From Linanthus parryae (lineage: Eukaryota > Streptophyta > Magnoliopsida > Ericales > Polemoniaceae), in assembly GCA_023055425.1 (NCBI GenBank), contig JALGPY010000008.1, positions 7,326,501-7,390,500 on the forward strand: 64,000 nucleotides of DNA, given 5' to 3'. This document shows positions 25,416-38,100 of this stretch, in pieces. Made by a program: the position numbers and the translations under genes. The notes beneath the pieces were generated by a model. That model was not told where the DNA came from and did not search any database. It was given only the letters and a program-made list of their open reading frames with translations. Positions within the stretch are counted from its first letter, which is position 1. Each line of letters opens with the position of its first letter.

Positions 25416-27076
25416 TTGGAATTCTACAACAAGGAAAATACGCAAGTTTTAGTATTTGTGAATTTTTGACTATATTCAATAATGGCTAGTTTATCAAATA
25501 TAGCTCCCACTATTTTACTACGGATTAATAACCCTCAAGATATTAATGCGGAAAATATCCTTATATTTTCAAGTGGGCCAAGATCCATGTTTCACCTCCT
25601 TATGAGCTTGCTTTGGCAAGTCACCCATAATTTAGCTACTTTAGGTAGGAACAATTCCAATTGCATCTCATATGCAACTCTTGGTTCAATTGGGCAAATA
25701 ACTCCTTATTTATCCATCCATATAGATAATCCCAATTGATTGCCTCTAGTTTTATTATTAATAGCCTAGTTGTGTTCAACCTCTTATCTAAACAATTGCA
25801 CATTGTTACGTGCCATCGCATTCCATCATTATGAACCAAGTCGCCATGCTTTGGCACGCACGAACTTGATAAATAATGATGATAATGAGTGTTTAAATAA
25901 CGAGAAGGCAAGAACACAATATTTGAATTTTGAGGGATTTTAAATTCAATTTTAATTGTTTTGTTGATCAATATCAACTAATCTATCTATTTGAGTTTGG
26001 GCACAACTCCAAATAATAGATCCGGGTTGTCTAATTATCTTATTATCCTAATTGCATGCATCATCCATACACCAACTACACAATAATAAGACAATAAAAT
26101 AAACAACCACAAAACAGAAATTAAACGTGATGTGGATATGGCCTTTTCTAGACTAAGATAACTCCAAGCTAATGGAATTATCTATGAACCCTAAAACAAA
26201 CACATCTCCATGCGTCTTGATCTTTTGGTCCATCCTTCATAGTCATGTGGAATGCTCCATGCTCCATGCTCCATCTTTTGTGGCTTCTTTGGCTTTGGGC
26301 TTCTTTTCTTCAATCTTGGCTAACAATCTACTTTATCTAGCGCTAGCTAACTTCTATACTAAATAAAATAAATCTCACAAGTTGAGAGAAAAAAATGGCA
26401 CGCAGGCCATAAAACCCTATTTAATTATTACAATTAATTGAGCAGCTCGCAGGCCGTAAAACCAAACCACAAAATTAAACATCCACATCAAACCACATCC
26501 TAAGGCCATATCCAATCACCATGCGATTTGCACATAAACAGTTGAAATCCAATTTTAACGCGCTTGGTCAATTTTGATTGATTTTAGGATTTCTAGGGTT
26601 AAAACGGTCAATGGGCCCAACAATCAAATTGCCCGGGCCCAATAAGATGAACCACAAGGCCCTAGGGCCGGCCCGGCCCAAAACCCACAAGCCTAGGCCA
26701 CGGGTTAGGGCCGCGCGGCCCCTAGGGCGGCCAAGCTTGGGCGGCAAGCAAGGGGGCAGTCCCTAGGGGGGCCGAACCTCCTTGAAGGAGTTGTTTCCAA
26801 AACAACTCCCTTGCTTGGTGCCCAAGTTTGGTTGTTTCCTTATTTTGGGAGAACTCCTTCTTCCCCAAGGATGCCCAAACCCTAGATCTAAGATCCTAAA
26901 ATTTCTCAAACTCACCAATTCATGCATCCAATGCAAAAATTAGATCTTGTTATGATTAATTATTGAAAAATTGCATCCCATGCTTGATTTGTCTTGTTTT
27001 ACACGATAAACAATCAAATTAAGGTGTAAAACAACTAAAACGTAACACATAAACCACGTTTATGCTCTACGACCTG
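25416..27076 (-). other. Copia 5' leader between PBS and gag
   Basis: About 1.66 kb without a sustained frame. It contains GC-rich GGCC-type words at 26630-26780. Untranslated leader by position. Confidence 0.7.
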
Positions 27077-27090
27077 TGGCTCTGATACCA
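27077..27090 (-). other. Copia primer-binding site (initiator Met tRNA)
   Basis: Minus strand TGGTATCAGAGCCA, one base inside the 5' LTR, complementary to the 3' end of plant initiator tRNA-Met as in most plant copia elements. Confidence 0.93.
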
Positions 27091-27091
27091 C

Positions 27092-28524
27092 TGTAGGGTT
27101 TTGATTCATGGATGCGCAACGGAAACACAAACAATCATAAAACCATGCAAAACCCTCCAAGGATCACAAGTCAAGAGACATAACGATGGTAAGGGTAAGA
27201 AATCAATAACAAACCTTAGGGTTCTCCTTTGATGACTTCAAACGCGAATTGTGTCACGTTCTCTATGGTTGATCCACGCCTAGAGTTGATCCTAGAATCT
27301 CCCAAGTCCTTGGTGCTAGCCCGGAAGAGGAAGAGGAAGAAGAATCACGCAAAACGAGACCCAAAAGGAGGGCTCTCGGCCTCCTTGTGGCCGACGGGAC
27401 GGGCGGCGGGCAAAGGGGTGGTCGGCTCCTTTGCTTGTTGCTCTCTCTTCTTCTTTTGTTCTCTCCCACTCTTGTTATGTTCAATAATGAGCATAAGTTA
27501 TGTTGGAAGGAAGGAAGGAAGGTCCTTTATATAGTCCAACAACTCCTTGCCAACTACCTAAAGGACTTATTCTAGTCCTACTAGAATTCAATTTAGTCCC
27601 TTCCTTGCAAATTAGTCCCTACTAAGTTTGCAAGGTTTTGCAAAGTGATCCTTCTAATTAATTAATCCAATTAATTAATTTCCAAATCTAGTTCAACTCT
27701 ATGTAGCGTGTGACCCCATAGGTTCTATCTAGTTGGTAGCAACTATTTGCTAATATGGAGCGGTTTCTAGCAAAACATCCATTCTAGCCAACTAATAGAA
27801 TAGTCATCTTGACAACCTTTGTACAAGTAATTGTCTCATCCCTTTGTCTCTATATCCGGATTGGACACGAGACATACAAGTCACACTCGTATATCCAATC
27901 CACAGTTTCTCGATCCATGGAAATAGCCTTATTCGTGCAAATAACATCAATATCCCATATTGATTTATTTGAGTCTGGCCAGACATTCTATAAGCACTAT
28001 CCCTCGAGTGGCCTAGGATATTTTCTCCCGTTATGTGGGAGGGACAAATTCTATCTACGTCCACTACGATCGCTAATTTTGCTTCTTATTGTATCCAGTA
28101 CACGCCTTTATAACTACCCAGTTACGGTGTAGCGTTTAACGCTACCAAAATCACAATAATCCACAACTAGAATATCTAGTGACTTCAAGTCTAAGGATGA
28201 CAATACCATTGCACCGCGAGAAGCGCTTGTGACTCAACATAACGTGTATGTAGCCTTCTCGGAGATGGGTCAATCCAGTGCAACATTCCCTAATGCACAC
28301 TTATGTGTTGGATCGTGATATCTCCATATCAATCCAACCCCATACTAGTCTATAGATGATTGTCCCATTAATCATTATACTGGACTAGGGATATTTAAGA
28401 TAAACAACACAATTGTAAATCTAAGGACTTCATTATAATAAATATCCAATAAATAATAAATGAATTTCTAGCCACAAATAAATTCATACTAAACTAGATT
28501 GCCTCTAGGGCATCTATTCCAACA
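27092..28524 (-). repeat. Copia 5' LTR
   Basis: 1433 bp, TG..CA ends, matches the 3' LTR closely; the flanking cccct copy follows at 28525. Confidence 0.95.
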
Positions 28525-28534
28525 CCCCTTAACC

Positions 28535-29447
28535 TAGGGATCGCCAAAATGGGTATCGACACGAAAACCCGACACGCACACGACACAAAGTTAGAGGGTT
28601 GGGGTTTAGTCATATGGGTTTGGTTCATAAACGGGTTGACACGATTAAACACGACCCTTAACAAGTTAGATATGGGTTGACTCTCGAAACCCATTTATGA
28701 CCCGTGTAACCCGCGTTATTCAATAAATCCGTTTAACATCTAAACCCAACACGACATGTTTTAACCCGTAATTCAAATCTTATAATATAGAATATATTTT
28801 ATCTATTTGAGCCCAAGCCACTAAAATATTGTCGTAGTTTGTTCGTATTAAAAGTCGGTCGCATGGTCATCACCTCATCATTCTTTAAAATTTTCCTTAG
28901 TTTCTCGTTCCATCTTTGATGAGTGGCACGTTGCTGAGTCAGAGCCCTAATATGCGGATTGTGGTGAAGCTATTATTAATAATTCAACTTAGTTTTTAGT
29001 CCATTATATCTCAAAAAATTTGATTAGTTAGAACTTAGATGGAACAATGAAGTTAATATATATATATATATGTATATATCTATATTGTTCTCAAATTTTA
29101 TGCTTAATTCTAAATGTACGAACTTTTATATTTTGCAAAAATCAAAATATATTTGATATTCAACGTTTGATTAGTCCTAAAGCTTATTTTCGAGCGCTTA
29201 CATTAGATTTTATGAGATTTAATTTGTGTGCTCGTAATATATATACATGTAGATATTATTTCGTAGTTGTCTAAAATAAACGGGTTACACAAAATGTAAC
29301 ATGTTTATTATATAGGTCGGGATAGGGTCCTGGTACTAGACACGTTTAATATATGGGTCGGGTTCGGGTTCGGGTTCACCCTATATAGTTCTTGACACGA
29401 ATATGACCCGACACGAACACGAGTCGTGACACGAATTGCCACCCCTA
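28535..29447. mobile_element. hAT-type MITE with GACACGA sub-repeats
   Basis: Begins TAGGGATCGCC and ends GCCACCCCTA, with the perfect 8-bp duplication ccttaacc (28527-28534 and 29448-29455). Subterminal regions are rich in GACACGA / TCGTGTC and GGGTTCGGG words; the core (about 28790-29280) is AT-rich and includes a TA microsatellite near 29057-29075. Its left duplication overlaps the copia element's right duplication, so the two insertions lie ten bases apart. Confidence 0.92.
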
Positions 29448-29471
29448 CCTTAACCTAAATAAATAAAATTG

Positions 29472-29752
29472 GGAATTTAAAAATGTTAGAATTAGGATAA
29501 GGAAGAAAATTGGCGGGATGTCGATGCCCAGCTCTCAATACATTCAATTCAATGGATATTAGCAGAGTAGAACGTCCAAAATAGGCATTAAATAAGTTTT
29601 TTTAAGTTCGGTAAAAATAAAGTGGGAAAATAAAAATGTTGAATTAGGATAAGCACGAAAGTTGATTGGATGTCGATGGACCGCTTTTCATAAATTCAAT
29701 GAATATTTGCAGAGTAGCACGTCCAAAACGCGTATTAAATAAGTCCGTCCTC
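29472..29752. repeat. Diverged ~150-bp tandem duplication
   Basis: Two units (about 29472-29612 and 29620-29752) share landmarks such as GAATTAGGATAAG, GGATGTCGATG, GCAGAGTAG and CACGTCCAAAA, with substitutions and small gaps. Function unknown. Confidence 0.65.
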
Positions 29753-30175
29753 TGCACACATTAGCAGCGCGCACAAACGCTCTACTTATAACGCCTTGAA
29801 GCAAGCCAAATGAGCAAAGATAACTATCTTCCTCGTTTATGATGGTTTCACTAAATTGGTAGAATCTTGATCCGCATATCATATTGAAGTTGCTATAAAA
29901 TTCGTCCACGCCAAATTTTGCGCCGCCTAAACGATCGCCCAACCCTCCATCGCAGGTACTCCATCTGTCTTCTTTTTAAATGTACCAAAATTCGTAAACC
30001 TAATGGCTCAGCCAAAGAGAGGTGAATCTATTGCACCTAGTATGATTATCCGAATCGAGAATTGTTACGTATGTCCTATGAACCCTTCCAATACTCATGT
30101 CTTCTTTTACAAGAAAAGTTCCATGTTTTAACACATAATCTGAAATCAGATCTTCTTATTAAATAATTGACATGT
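29740..30175. repeat. Copy 2 of the dispersed repeat also found at 15850-16255
   Basis: Same landmarks in the same order as copy 1. No F-box coding sequence follows, so if the repeat is an F-box family promoter/leader, this copy is an orphan. Confidence 0.6.
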
Positions 30176-31080
30176 TTTAACCCGAATTTAAAATCTCAAG
30201 TCTGTCCTCGTTGGATCAATAAATTGGGGTTGAAATGCCAACCCCGTATTACTTGACCGGACACGTGTGCATACGCATTAAGAAATCGCATCAATTCTCA
30301 CATGGTTCCTTATGTATAATGCTTGTTCTTTCAGTCAATTTTAAACTCTACCCTTAGTACTCGCCAATAGCTGATCCTATTAGCAATGCTACATCATCTA
30401 TGATTAGATGAAGGGGGTGCCTCTAATATGGATACAAAGTGTTAGGGATTTAAATTTAATATCTTCCAAACCCTCGTTGAGCTTCCATTTTTTCATCTTA
30501 ACCACTGGAATACGATGTGGTGAGGGAGAGAGTAATGGTTCTAGATCTATATCTTTTCATCTTAACCACTTGAATTTTTTGAATGGTTAGGATTTGAGGG
30601 CTGGATGGGCTGGACCAAAATGAGGCTGGAGATGATCTATTCCCAACAAAAGAACCCAATTCACTTTCTAATATGGAATTAATAATGAATGTCGGCCATT
30701 TTATATTAAGTTTAGTCATAGGTTGAAATGTGTGTTTTTTATTTCCTGATCAAGTAATTTATATATATTTTTTAAAGTACATATGTTTTAGTCACACACG
30801 TGTATTTATTTTCTCCCCGAAACATAAAACACGTGTATTTTATCTGTATACTTAGAAAAATAATCATTATTCTTATTGAGACTTACATGATTGTCGTCAA
30901 CCTCATGCAAATGTTTTTAAACGCTCTACCACTTCAGCTAACAACTATTTTTCAGAAAAATAATCATCATTAGAAACAACTACTGCTCTGTCATGCCTCT
31001 ATCTCCCCATGAAAGAAGGGCACAAGAATTAAGAAAATGATGTTTTGGACAAATATACCCCCACAAGGAGAGAAGAAATA
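30176..31080. other. Unassigned spacer
   Basis: No gene seen. A weak tRNA-like box A (TTAGCTGAAGTGG, minus, near 30928-30940) is the only landmark. Confidence 0.4.
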
Positions 31081-31083
31081 TAA

Positions 31084-32878
31084 GAGCATCTCTCACAGTG
31101 CACCAAATCCTTTATTTGATAGTAAAATTTGGTGTTTTCGGCCTCCCACAACAAATCACCAAATCACCAAATCACCAAAAAAAATGGTGATTTTTTTGTA
31201 GGCCTCCCACAGTCGTTGACCAAAAAAACACCAAATCACCAAATCCTATATTTGGTGTTGCTTTTGTGAAATGGTGAAGTGCATCTCCCACAGTACTCTC
31301 AAATCATATCCTATATCACCAAATCCTATTTTTACCATCAAATATGATGGCACAAATATGATTCGGTGTAATCTACACCAAATTTTTAATTAGTGTTTAA
31401 GGCATGTTTTCACATTACTTTCATGGTAATAATATGCTCTAATGTAATAGTGTAGCATTTCGTCTTTACAGTATATACGCCATCCGTTTTTCTTCTCCCA
31501 CTTTGTATAATATGCTTTTGAGCCATAGCGTGTTACATAATATTTTCAGCATAATGCTGCGGGATGATAAAATGAAATAACTAATGTAGTTGCAACATGT
31601 TTGGCCGAACATAATACACTGATGTTAAACTTCAAGAACTTCAGTAACCTTCTTGTACATATTTCAATTTAGTATGGTATGCAAATATGTAAAATTAGAA
31701 AGAAAATTTGAACCTAACCCCCCCCCCCCCCAAATAAGATTGAAGTGGGAACAAATTCAGAGAAAGACTTACCTGAACTATTAAGTGTGTACAGACAATT
31801 GATGAGTGTTAAAAATATTTTTAACTTCTCATATAATTAATTTTAGTGATAAAAAATAAAATATAAACAAAAATGACGACAAGAATAATGCATTATTATA
31901 AACTCAGAAAAATGCAGAAGATGTTGCTAAATTGTTACAAGTTGCAGAGCTTCGTGGTTTTCCTGTAATGTTAGGGAGTCTAGATTGCATGCATTAGGAA
32001 TGGAAGAACTGTCCAATGGGTGATGCGGGAGAAAAGGGTTTGACCTCACACAGTTATCCTAACTGGTCGTCTTTAGTACAACCAATCCGTAGACCAAAAA
32101 ATGCCCAAGAACAATATTTCACACAGAAACATGAAGCTTATCGCAAGGACGTTGAGCGGGCATTTGGAGTTCTCCAAGCCCAATTTGCAATTGTTAGAGG
32201 AGCCGCTCGATTTTGGAAGAAAAATGACATTCACGAGATCATGTTAGCCTGCATTATCATGCACAATATGATAGTCGAAGAGGAACTTAGCGAGTATCTC
32301 AACACCTACACTTTTGATGCTTCTCACATTCCCATAAATCTTGATTATGAAAGTTCACCATCTGTATTGCATGCTGAGGTTGCAAGGGAAATCACTAATT
32401 CAACATTTATCCAATTTCTAGGTCGACATCGAGACTTGATAAACCAAGGAGCTCATAACGAACTATGAAGAAGACTCATTGCACACTTATGGGATAATCA
32501 TGGTCAAATAGATTAGACTGGTTAATTTTAGATTTTTTGAAGTGTTATTTAATCATTTTACAATTTCGTGTAATATTGTTTTGGTAATATATATATATAT
32601 ATATATCTTATTCTGATAGTTATGAAATTCATGATTTGGTGATAAATTTGATGATTTGCAGTGGGAGGCTAAAAATACCATTCTCTAAATTTGATGAAAT
32701 GGTGAAATGGCTATTTGATGTAAAATTTGTTGAAAACTGTGGGAGATCAAAAGTGCTATTTTTCAACTAAAAATGGTTAAATGGTGCTTTTGAGGGTTAA
32801 CTGTGGAAGGTCAAACCATTTTTCTCCACCAAATATAGGATTTGGTGTAAAATTTGGTATCAACTGTGGGTGATGCTC
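31084..32878 (+). mobile_element. PIF/Harbinger element with remnant transposase
   Basis: Terminal inverted repeats start GAGCATCTCTCACAGT and end ACTGTGGGTGATGCTC. They are flanked by TAA (31081-31083 and 32879-32881), the 3-bp duplication of the Harbinger/Tourist group. Both subterminal regions repeat CACCAAAT/ATTTGGTG words. A second TIR-like copy (GTGCATCTCCCACAGT) lies inside the left end near 31280, suggesting a nested or duplicated terminus. The interior carries a decayed transposase. A C-homopolymer lies at 31717-31731. Confidence 0.92.
31923..32468 (+). pseudogene. Harbinger-type transposase remnant (DDE_Tnp_4 family)
   Basis: The frame starts with AELRGFPVMLGSLDCMH, the region of the first catalytic Asp in HARBI1-like nucleases. 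A TAG follows at 31995 in place of the conserved Trp of MHWEWKNCP. The text then jumps to SYPNWSSLV..RRPKNAQEQYF and the conserved C-terminal part (RKDVERAFGVLQAQFAIV, HEIMLACIIMHNMIVEEE) to a stop at 32468. The central part, with the second catalytic Asp, is missing. Not functional. Confidence 0.88.
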
Positions 32879-32952
32879 TAATAATTGCCAACTCTCACAT
32901 CAACAATAAAGTGACTCTTTTTTAAGAATAACTCGGTCATTTCAAGTATTTA

Positions 32953-33438
32953 CACTATGTTTGGATTATATGATTTGGTGAGAAAGGAAAAAAATTGATG
33001 AGAGAAGTTTTTCTCATTCGTGTTTGGATTACCTTTTAGGTGAAATCCATGAGAATTCGTGAGAAAGCATGAGAAAAGAAATCTCACATAATCCAATTTT
33101 TCTTTCTCACCAAAAGTGATGAGATTTGGTGAGAAAAGAAGCTAGACGAGTGTCAATATTTTCATTGTGACAGAATTAGCCATGAAAAAATAAAACATTG
33201 CCTTATCATAATATTAATGAAGGTTATTTTGGTAATATCTTTATAATAATTTCGTTTCCTTTCTATTAATATGCTAACCAAACAAGGGAGGTGAGAAAGT
33301 ATAACATTTTCTTATCATTTCTCAGCTAAGTAATCCAAACAAGTATGTGAGAAATCTAAATCATTTCTTATCATTTCTTTTCTTACATAAATTAAAATTT
33401 CTCATATTTCTTTTCTCACCTGATTCCCAAACATTGTG
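32953..33438. mobile_element. Tourist-like MITE
   Basis: Starts CACTATGTTTGGATTA and ends CCCAAACATTGTG, inverted over about 35 bp with mismatches and rich in GGTGAGAAAGGAAA-type words. Flanked by TTA on both sides (32950-32952 and 33439-33441). Non-coding, 486 bp. Confidence 0.82.
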
Positions 33439-33647
33439 TTAAGGTTACAAAATAAATAATTGAGGTGGAAGATGTGAGACGTACCAAAAAATGAAATTGG
33501 AGAGTTAAGAAATGAGACAGACTGGTAATTTGTTTCCTGAAAAATATAGTTTACTGTATCTAATTTGACTTTTGCCATTCCAATAATCAATATCAGTCGA
33601 GGCTCCGTAGGTTTCGGAGGTGAAAGCGCGAAGCAAAAACCCTAGCA

Positions 33648-35117
33648 ATGGCGAAGACGGCAGAGGCGGCCTTTGAATCGCTGAAACTCACAGAGAAAGA
33701 ACAACAGGTGATCGAGTTCGATGAGGAGTTCTGCACGAAGGCCGAAGAAGGGTTTGAATGGTGTTTGATAGGTCGATTCCTTACAGGTGGGGAGATCGAT
33801 CCCAGAGCAATGAAAACCTTTTTCCGCCGAGTGTGGAACAAGGGAGATCAGGTAAACTTTTACAACGTGAGCAGAAATACTTTCTTGTTTCAATTCCCAA
33901 ACAAAGGATTGCGAGATCGAATCACGTCGGGAGGCCCATGGGTGTTTGACGGGGCAATTCTTATGCTAAAGGAGTGGAGTTTGGGAGACTAAACCAACCA
34001 ACCATCCTTTGTCACTATGGATGTGTGGGTTCAGGTGTTAAATCTCCCAATCCATCTCACAACTGAAGCAACGGGTAGGAAAGCGGTCCAAAATATTGGC
34101 ACGATTCTCGAGTCTGATGCACGAGTTGATAGTGAAGGACTGGATAACTACGTTAGGGTTAGGGTTCGGATGCCAATCTTCGAATCTCTCCCAAGAGGAA
34201 CATATGTCAGTATCAAAGGAAGGAAAACGTGGCTTGACTTCAGGTATGAGAGAATCCCAAACCTATGCAAATGGTGTGGCTTTCTAGATCATGACAGTAA
34301 AAACTGCGACCAGATTATCGAAGAGGAGGAGGGGGTCAATGAGGAAGGGTATGGAGAATGGTTGCTATACCATCCACCAAAGAAGGGTAAAGTGAGAGGG
34401 GTTGAGAGGAAACAGAGCCCACCACAGCGAGTTCCGCCGAAGGGTACGAAAGATAAGGGGGAAGAAACACATGGGTTTTTCGATCTTAACAAGGGCGTGG
34501 AGGAACAAGAAGCGGGAAGGAACAGTGCCGCTAATGCTGTTCCCCCGGACGTCCAGATGTTTGATAACCCACAGTTTGAGACCGGAAACTCGAGGGGCAA
34601 CGAAAGAGAGATACGTACAGAGATGCACGGAGATCATGGAGGTATTACCAGAGAGCACAACATGAATAGGGAAACGGGAAGTAGCCACAAAACAACTCCC
34701 AACCCTGCCAGCAGTACTGTGGAAGCGGGAGAAGAACCCCCAAACAACATGAGGAGTGCAGCGAAAGCCCCGTCAAACAGCAAAGGCACTATCGGAAACA
34801 AGGAAGGTCCGAACCTAGATAAGGATGAGATGCAGGCTGCCAACAAGCCGGGAGATCATATTCCTAGAGAGACTGTCCGACCGGCATCTCCAAAGAGGAA
34901 ATTAGCCCCGATACATAGTCCGTCTTCGGCGGTGGTCCACGACAATACGAAGAAGAATAAACAGTTAGAGTCGGAAAGGAGGTATTTGGGAGCAATTGGA
35001 GTGAGGAAAGACGGGAAAGAAGCTAGCAAGGAGAACGGAAGTAAGGCGGGGAGTGCCACAAAAACTCTAAGTGCGAAATTGGCGGAGGCTGCTAAGCAGC
35101 CCCGCCAAGCACAATGA
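33648..35117 (+). pseudogene. LINE ORF1, gag-like protein, one nonsense codon
   Basis: Starts at ATG 33648. The N-terminal DUF4283-type domain (FRRVWNKGDQVNFYNV, GGPWVFDGAILML) is interrupted by TAA at 33990-33992. The same frame continues with MDVWVQVLNLPIHL and a CCHC-type knuckle (CKWCGFLDHDSKNC, near residue 210), then a long polar, Pro/Lys-rich tail. RNA-binding chaperone of the element. Its stop codon overlaps the ORF2 start as ATGA at 35114-35117. Confidence 0.9.
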
Positions 35118-38100
35118 GTCTCGTAAGTTGGAACGTGCGGGGGTTGGGGAACCCCTGCACGGTCCTAACGCTTTGCGACCTAGTAAAGCGTCATAATCCC
35201 CAAATGGTTTTCCTCATGGAAACCAAGGTGAATGCGAAAGAGATGGAGAAAATTTGTTCTAGTGCCGGTTATGCAAGGGGTTTTTTCGTCAATCCTGTGG
35301 GTAGCAAAGGTGGATTGGGACACATGTGGAAGGAGCAGGTTAACATCACAGTGCACCATTCCACAACCCATCACATAACTGCTTCAGTAGACGAAGAGAA
35401 CGGGGACAGATGGAGTTTTACGGGCTTCTATGGGAGCCCAACAAGAGAAAACAGGAGACATTCATGGGAATTATTGCGAAGAATCAAACCGCAGCCAAGT
35501 CATGCATGGCTTGTGATTGGTGATTTCAACGCAATTTCATCGGGGAGTGAAAAGGAAGGAGGAAGAGAGGTTACATATAGTCAGATTGCGGATTTCAAGG
35601 AAGTACTCAGTGAACTTGAACTCCAAGATTTGGGGTTCCATGGAGGACGCTTCACGTGGAATAATAATAGAGAAGAGGACAACATAAGGGAGAGACTGGA
35701 TAGGGCGGTTGCTAACCCTAGATGGAGGGATGGCCACCGAGGAGCGCGAGTTACAAACTTGGTCTGGCCAAACTCAGACCACAACCCAGTTTTGATCCAA
35801 TGGGGTGAGAAAGGAACAACTCCCCGAGGAAGGAGATTCCAGTATGAACAGATGTGGCAAAGGCACGGGGATTTTGAGGACTTTATTCGAGAGACATGGA
35901 CAACGATAGGAGGCGAAGAACTTGCTGCTCGGCTTCATATTCTGGGCAGTGAGTGTCAAGCGTGGGACAAAAACATCTTTGGGTCAGTCCGGAAACAAAA
36001 GGAGGCTTGTAGGAAGGAATTGGAACTGATTGACCAGCAGAGGTTCTCGTCGCATAACCTAAGAAGAAAGAAAGAGGTGGAGAAGAGATATAACAGTCTC
36101 CTAACGAGTGAGGAGATTTTGTGGCGGCAAAGATCGAGAGTGGACTGGCTAAGGTACGGAGATAGGAACACACGCTTCTTCCATCAACGAGCAACTATCA
36201 GGAGATCTAAGAATGTGATTGGGGGTATTGTGGACTCAACAGGACACTGGGTTACGGACGAAAAGGAGGTGACTGAGGTCCTCGAGAACCATTTCTCGAG
36301 TATCTTCAAATCAATTAAACCTACGGCTGGGGAGATGGAATCAGCTTTGGAAGATGTGGAAGCCAGTATCTCTTTCGAAGAACGCAAGTGGATGGAAGAG
36401 GTCTACACAGCGGAGGAGGTGAAGACTGCTCTATTCATGATGGCTCCGGATAAAGCCCCCGGTATCGACGGCTTCAACGCGGGCTTCTTCTAAAAGTTCT
36501 GGAAAATTGTGGGTGAGGAGGTTACATCAACATGCCTAGGGGTGCTAAACCTAGGTAGAAGTTTAGAAGATTATAACGAAACGCTCCTCGCCCTTATCCC
36601 TAAGGTCAAACAGCCACGGTCTCCAGGTGACTTTCGTCCTATTAGTCTATGTACAATTATTTATAAAATAGTTGCAAAAGCTATGGCAAATAGACTAAAG
36701 AAAATTCTCCCAAATATTATCAGTGAGAACCAAAGCGCTTTCGTCCCCGGACGTTTGATTTCTGACAATATCCTAAAGGCTTTTGAGATGATTCACTCCC
36801 TCAAAACGCGTAAGAAGGGGAAGGTAGGGTATTTGGCCCTAAAGGTCGATATGAGTAAAGCCTACGATCGGGTTGAGTGGTGTTTTATTAGAGACACACT
36901 AACCAAACTAGGTTTCGGTCCTAAGTTCATCAATCAAGTCATGAATTGTATGACGTCGGTGAAGTTCAGATTCATTCGCAACGGAGAAATCACGGGATGT
37001 GTTAACCCGGAGAGAGGGTTGAGGCAGGGGTGTCCTCTTTCCCCGTACCTCTTCCTAATTTGTAGCGAAGTTTTGTCAAGAAGTGTTACTGCTGCAGTTA
37101 GTAGGGGGGAACTGTCAGCAGTCACAACCTCTAGAGGGGGACCGGAGGTGTCCCACCTCTTTTTTGCTGACGATAGCTTGTTTTTTGTGCAGGCCAATAC
37201 AGAAGACCTAGCTAAACTATTACAGATCATACAAATATATTGCCTAGGCTCTGGACAACAAATAAATACGGAAAAATCAGCTATTGTCTTCTCTTCGAAT
37301 TCCACGGCGTCAACGAAGAAGGAGATTCTGGACATGTGCGGTATGATAGAAGTCTCCAAATACGACAGCTACTTGGGGTTACCTACCACAATGGGCAGAA
37401 ATAAGTCGGTTTCCTTCAACAAATTGCTAGAAAAACTTAGTTCAATACTAAAAGGGTGGAAGGAACGTACTCTCACTCCTGGAGGAAAAGAGATCCTGAT
37501 ACGGACTATAGCCGAGGCCATCCCAACGTATGCCATGTCGTGTTTCAAGTTGCCAGATGGCATCTGCGATAGAATGGAGAAAATCATAAGGCAGTTTTGG
37601 TGGAGTAAAACGGATCAAAACATAGGTATTGCGTGGATAGATTGGAATCAAATAATAAAGCATAAGAAGGAAGGGGGCTTAGCTTTCAGGAATTTCAAGA
37701 CTTTCAACAAAGCTATGCTTGCCAAGCAAATTTGGAGAATTATCCAAAAACTAGACTCACTTCTTAGCAGAATACTCCGAGCCAAGTATTTCATCAATAA
37801 ACCGTTCCTTGAGGCCGAGTTGGGACACAATCCTTCATATGCCTGGCGCAGCATATTGGAGGGTAGGAAGCTGCTGAATTATGAACTCAGATGGAAGGTC
37901 GGGGATGGCACCAAGGAAAAAATCCACGACAGGTGGATTCCAAACGCAACATCATTCTCCCTTATTACGAAGACCCCTGAAACGGAGCAGATGTTCGTTA
38001 GTGAGCTTATTGACAGAGAAGGAGGTAGGTGGAATGTGAACAAAGTAAATCAATTGATTAAACCATGGGATGCAGTAGATATTCTAGAGATGCAATTACC

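Larger units (their letters stand above)
18477..28524 (-). mobile_element. Full-length Ty1/copia element, defective
   Basis: Bounded by LTRs 18477-19908 (3') and 27092-28524 (5') and flanked by the 5-bp duplication cccct (18472-18476, 28525-28529). It has a primer-binding site complementary to initiator Met tRNA and a polypurine tract, with gag-pol on the minus strand. The gag region is interrupted by a solo LTR (23631-25192). By eye I count eight differences between the two LTRs in their first ~480 bp, so the insertion is moderately recent. LTR ends (TGTTGGAATAGATGCCC) and the GTGCAAGTGGGAGAC tract resemble the Tork/Angela-type copia group. Confidence 0.95.
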
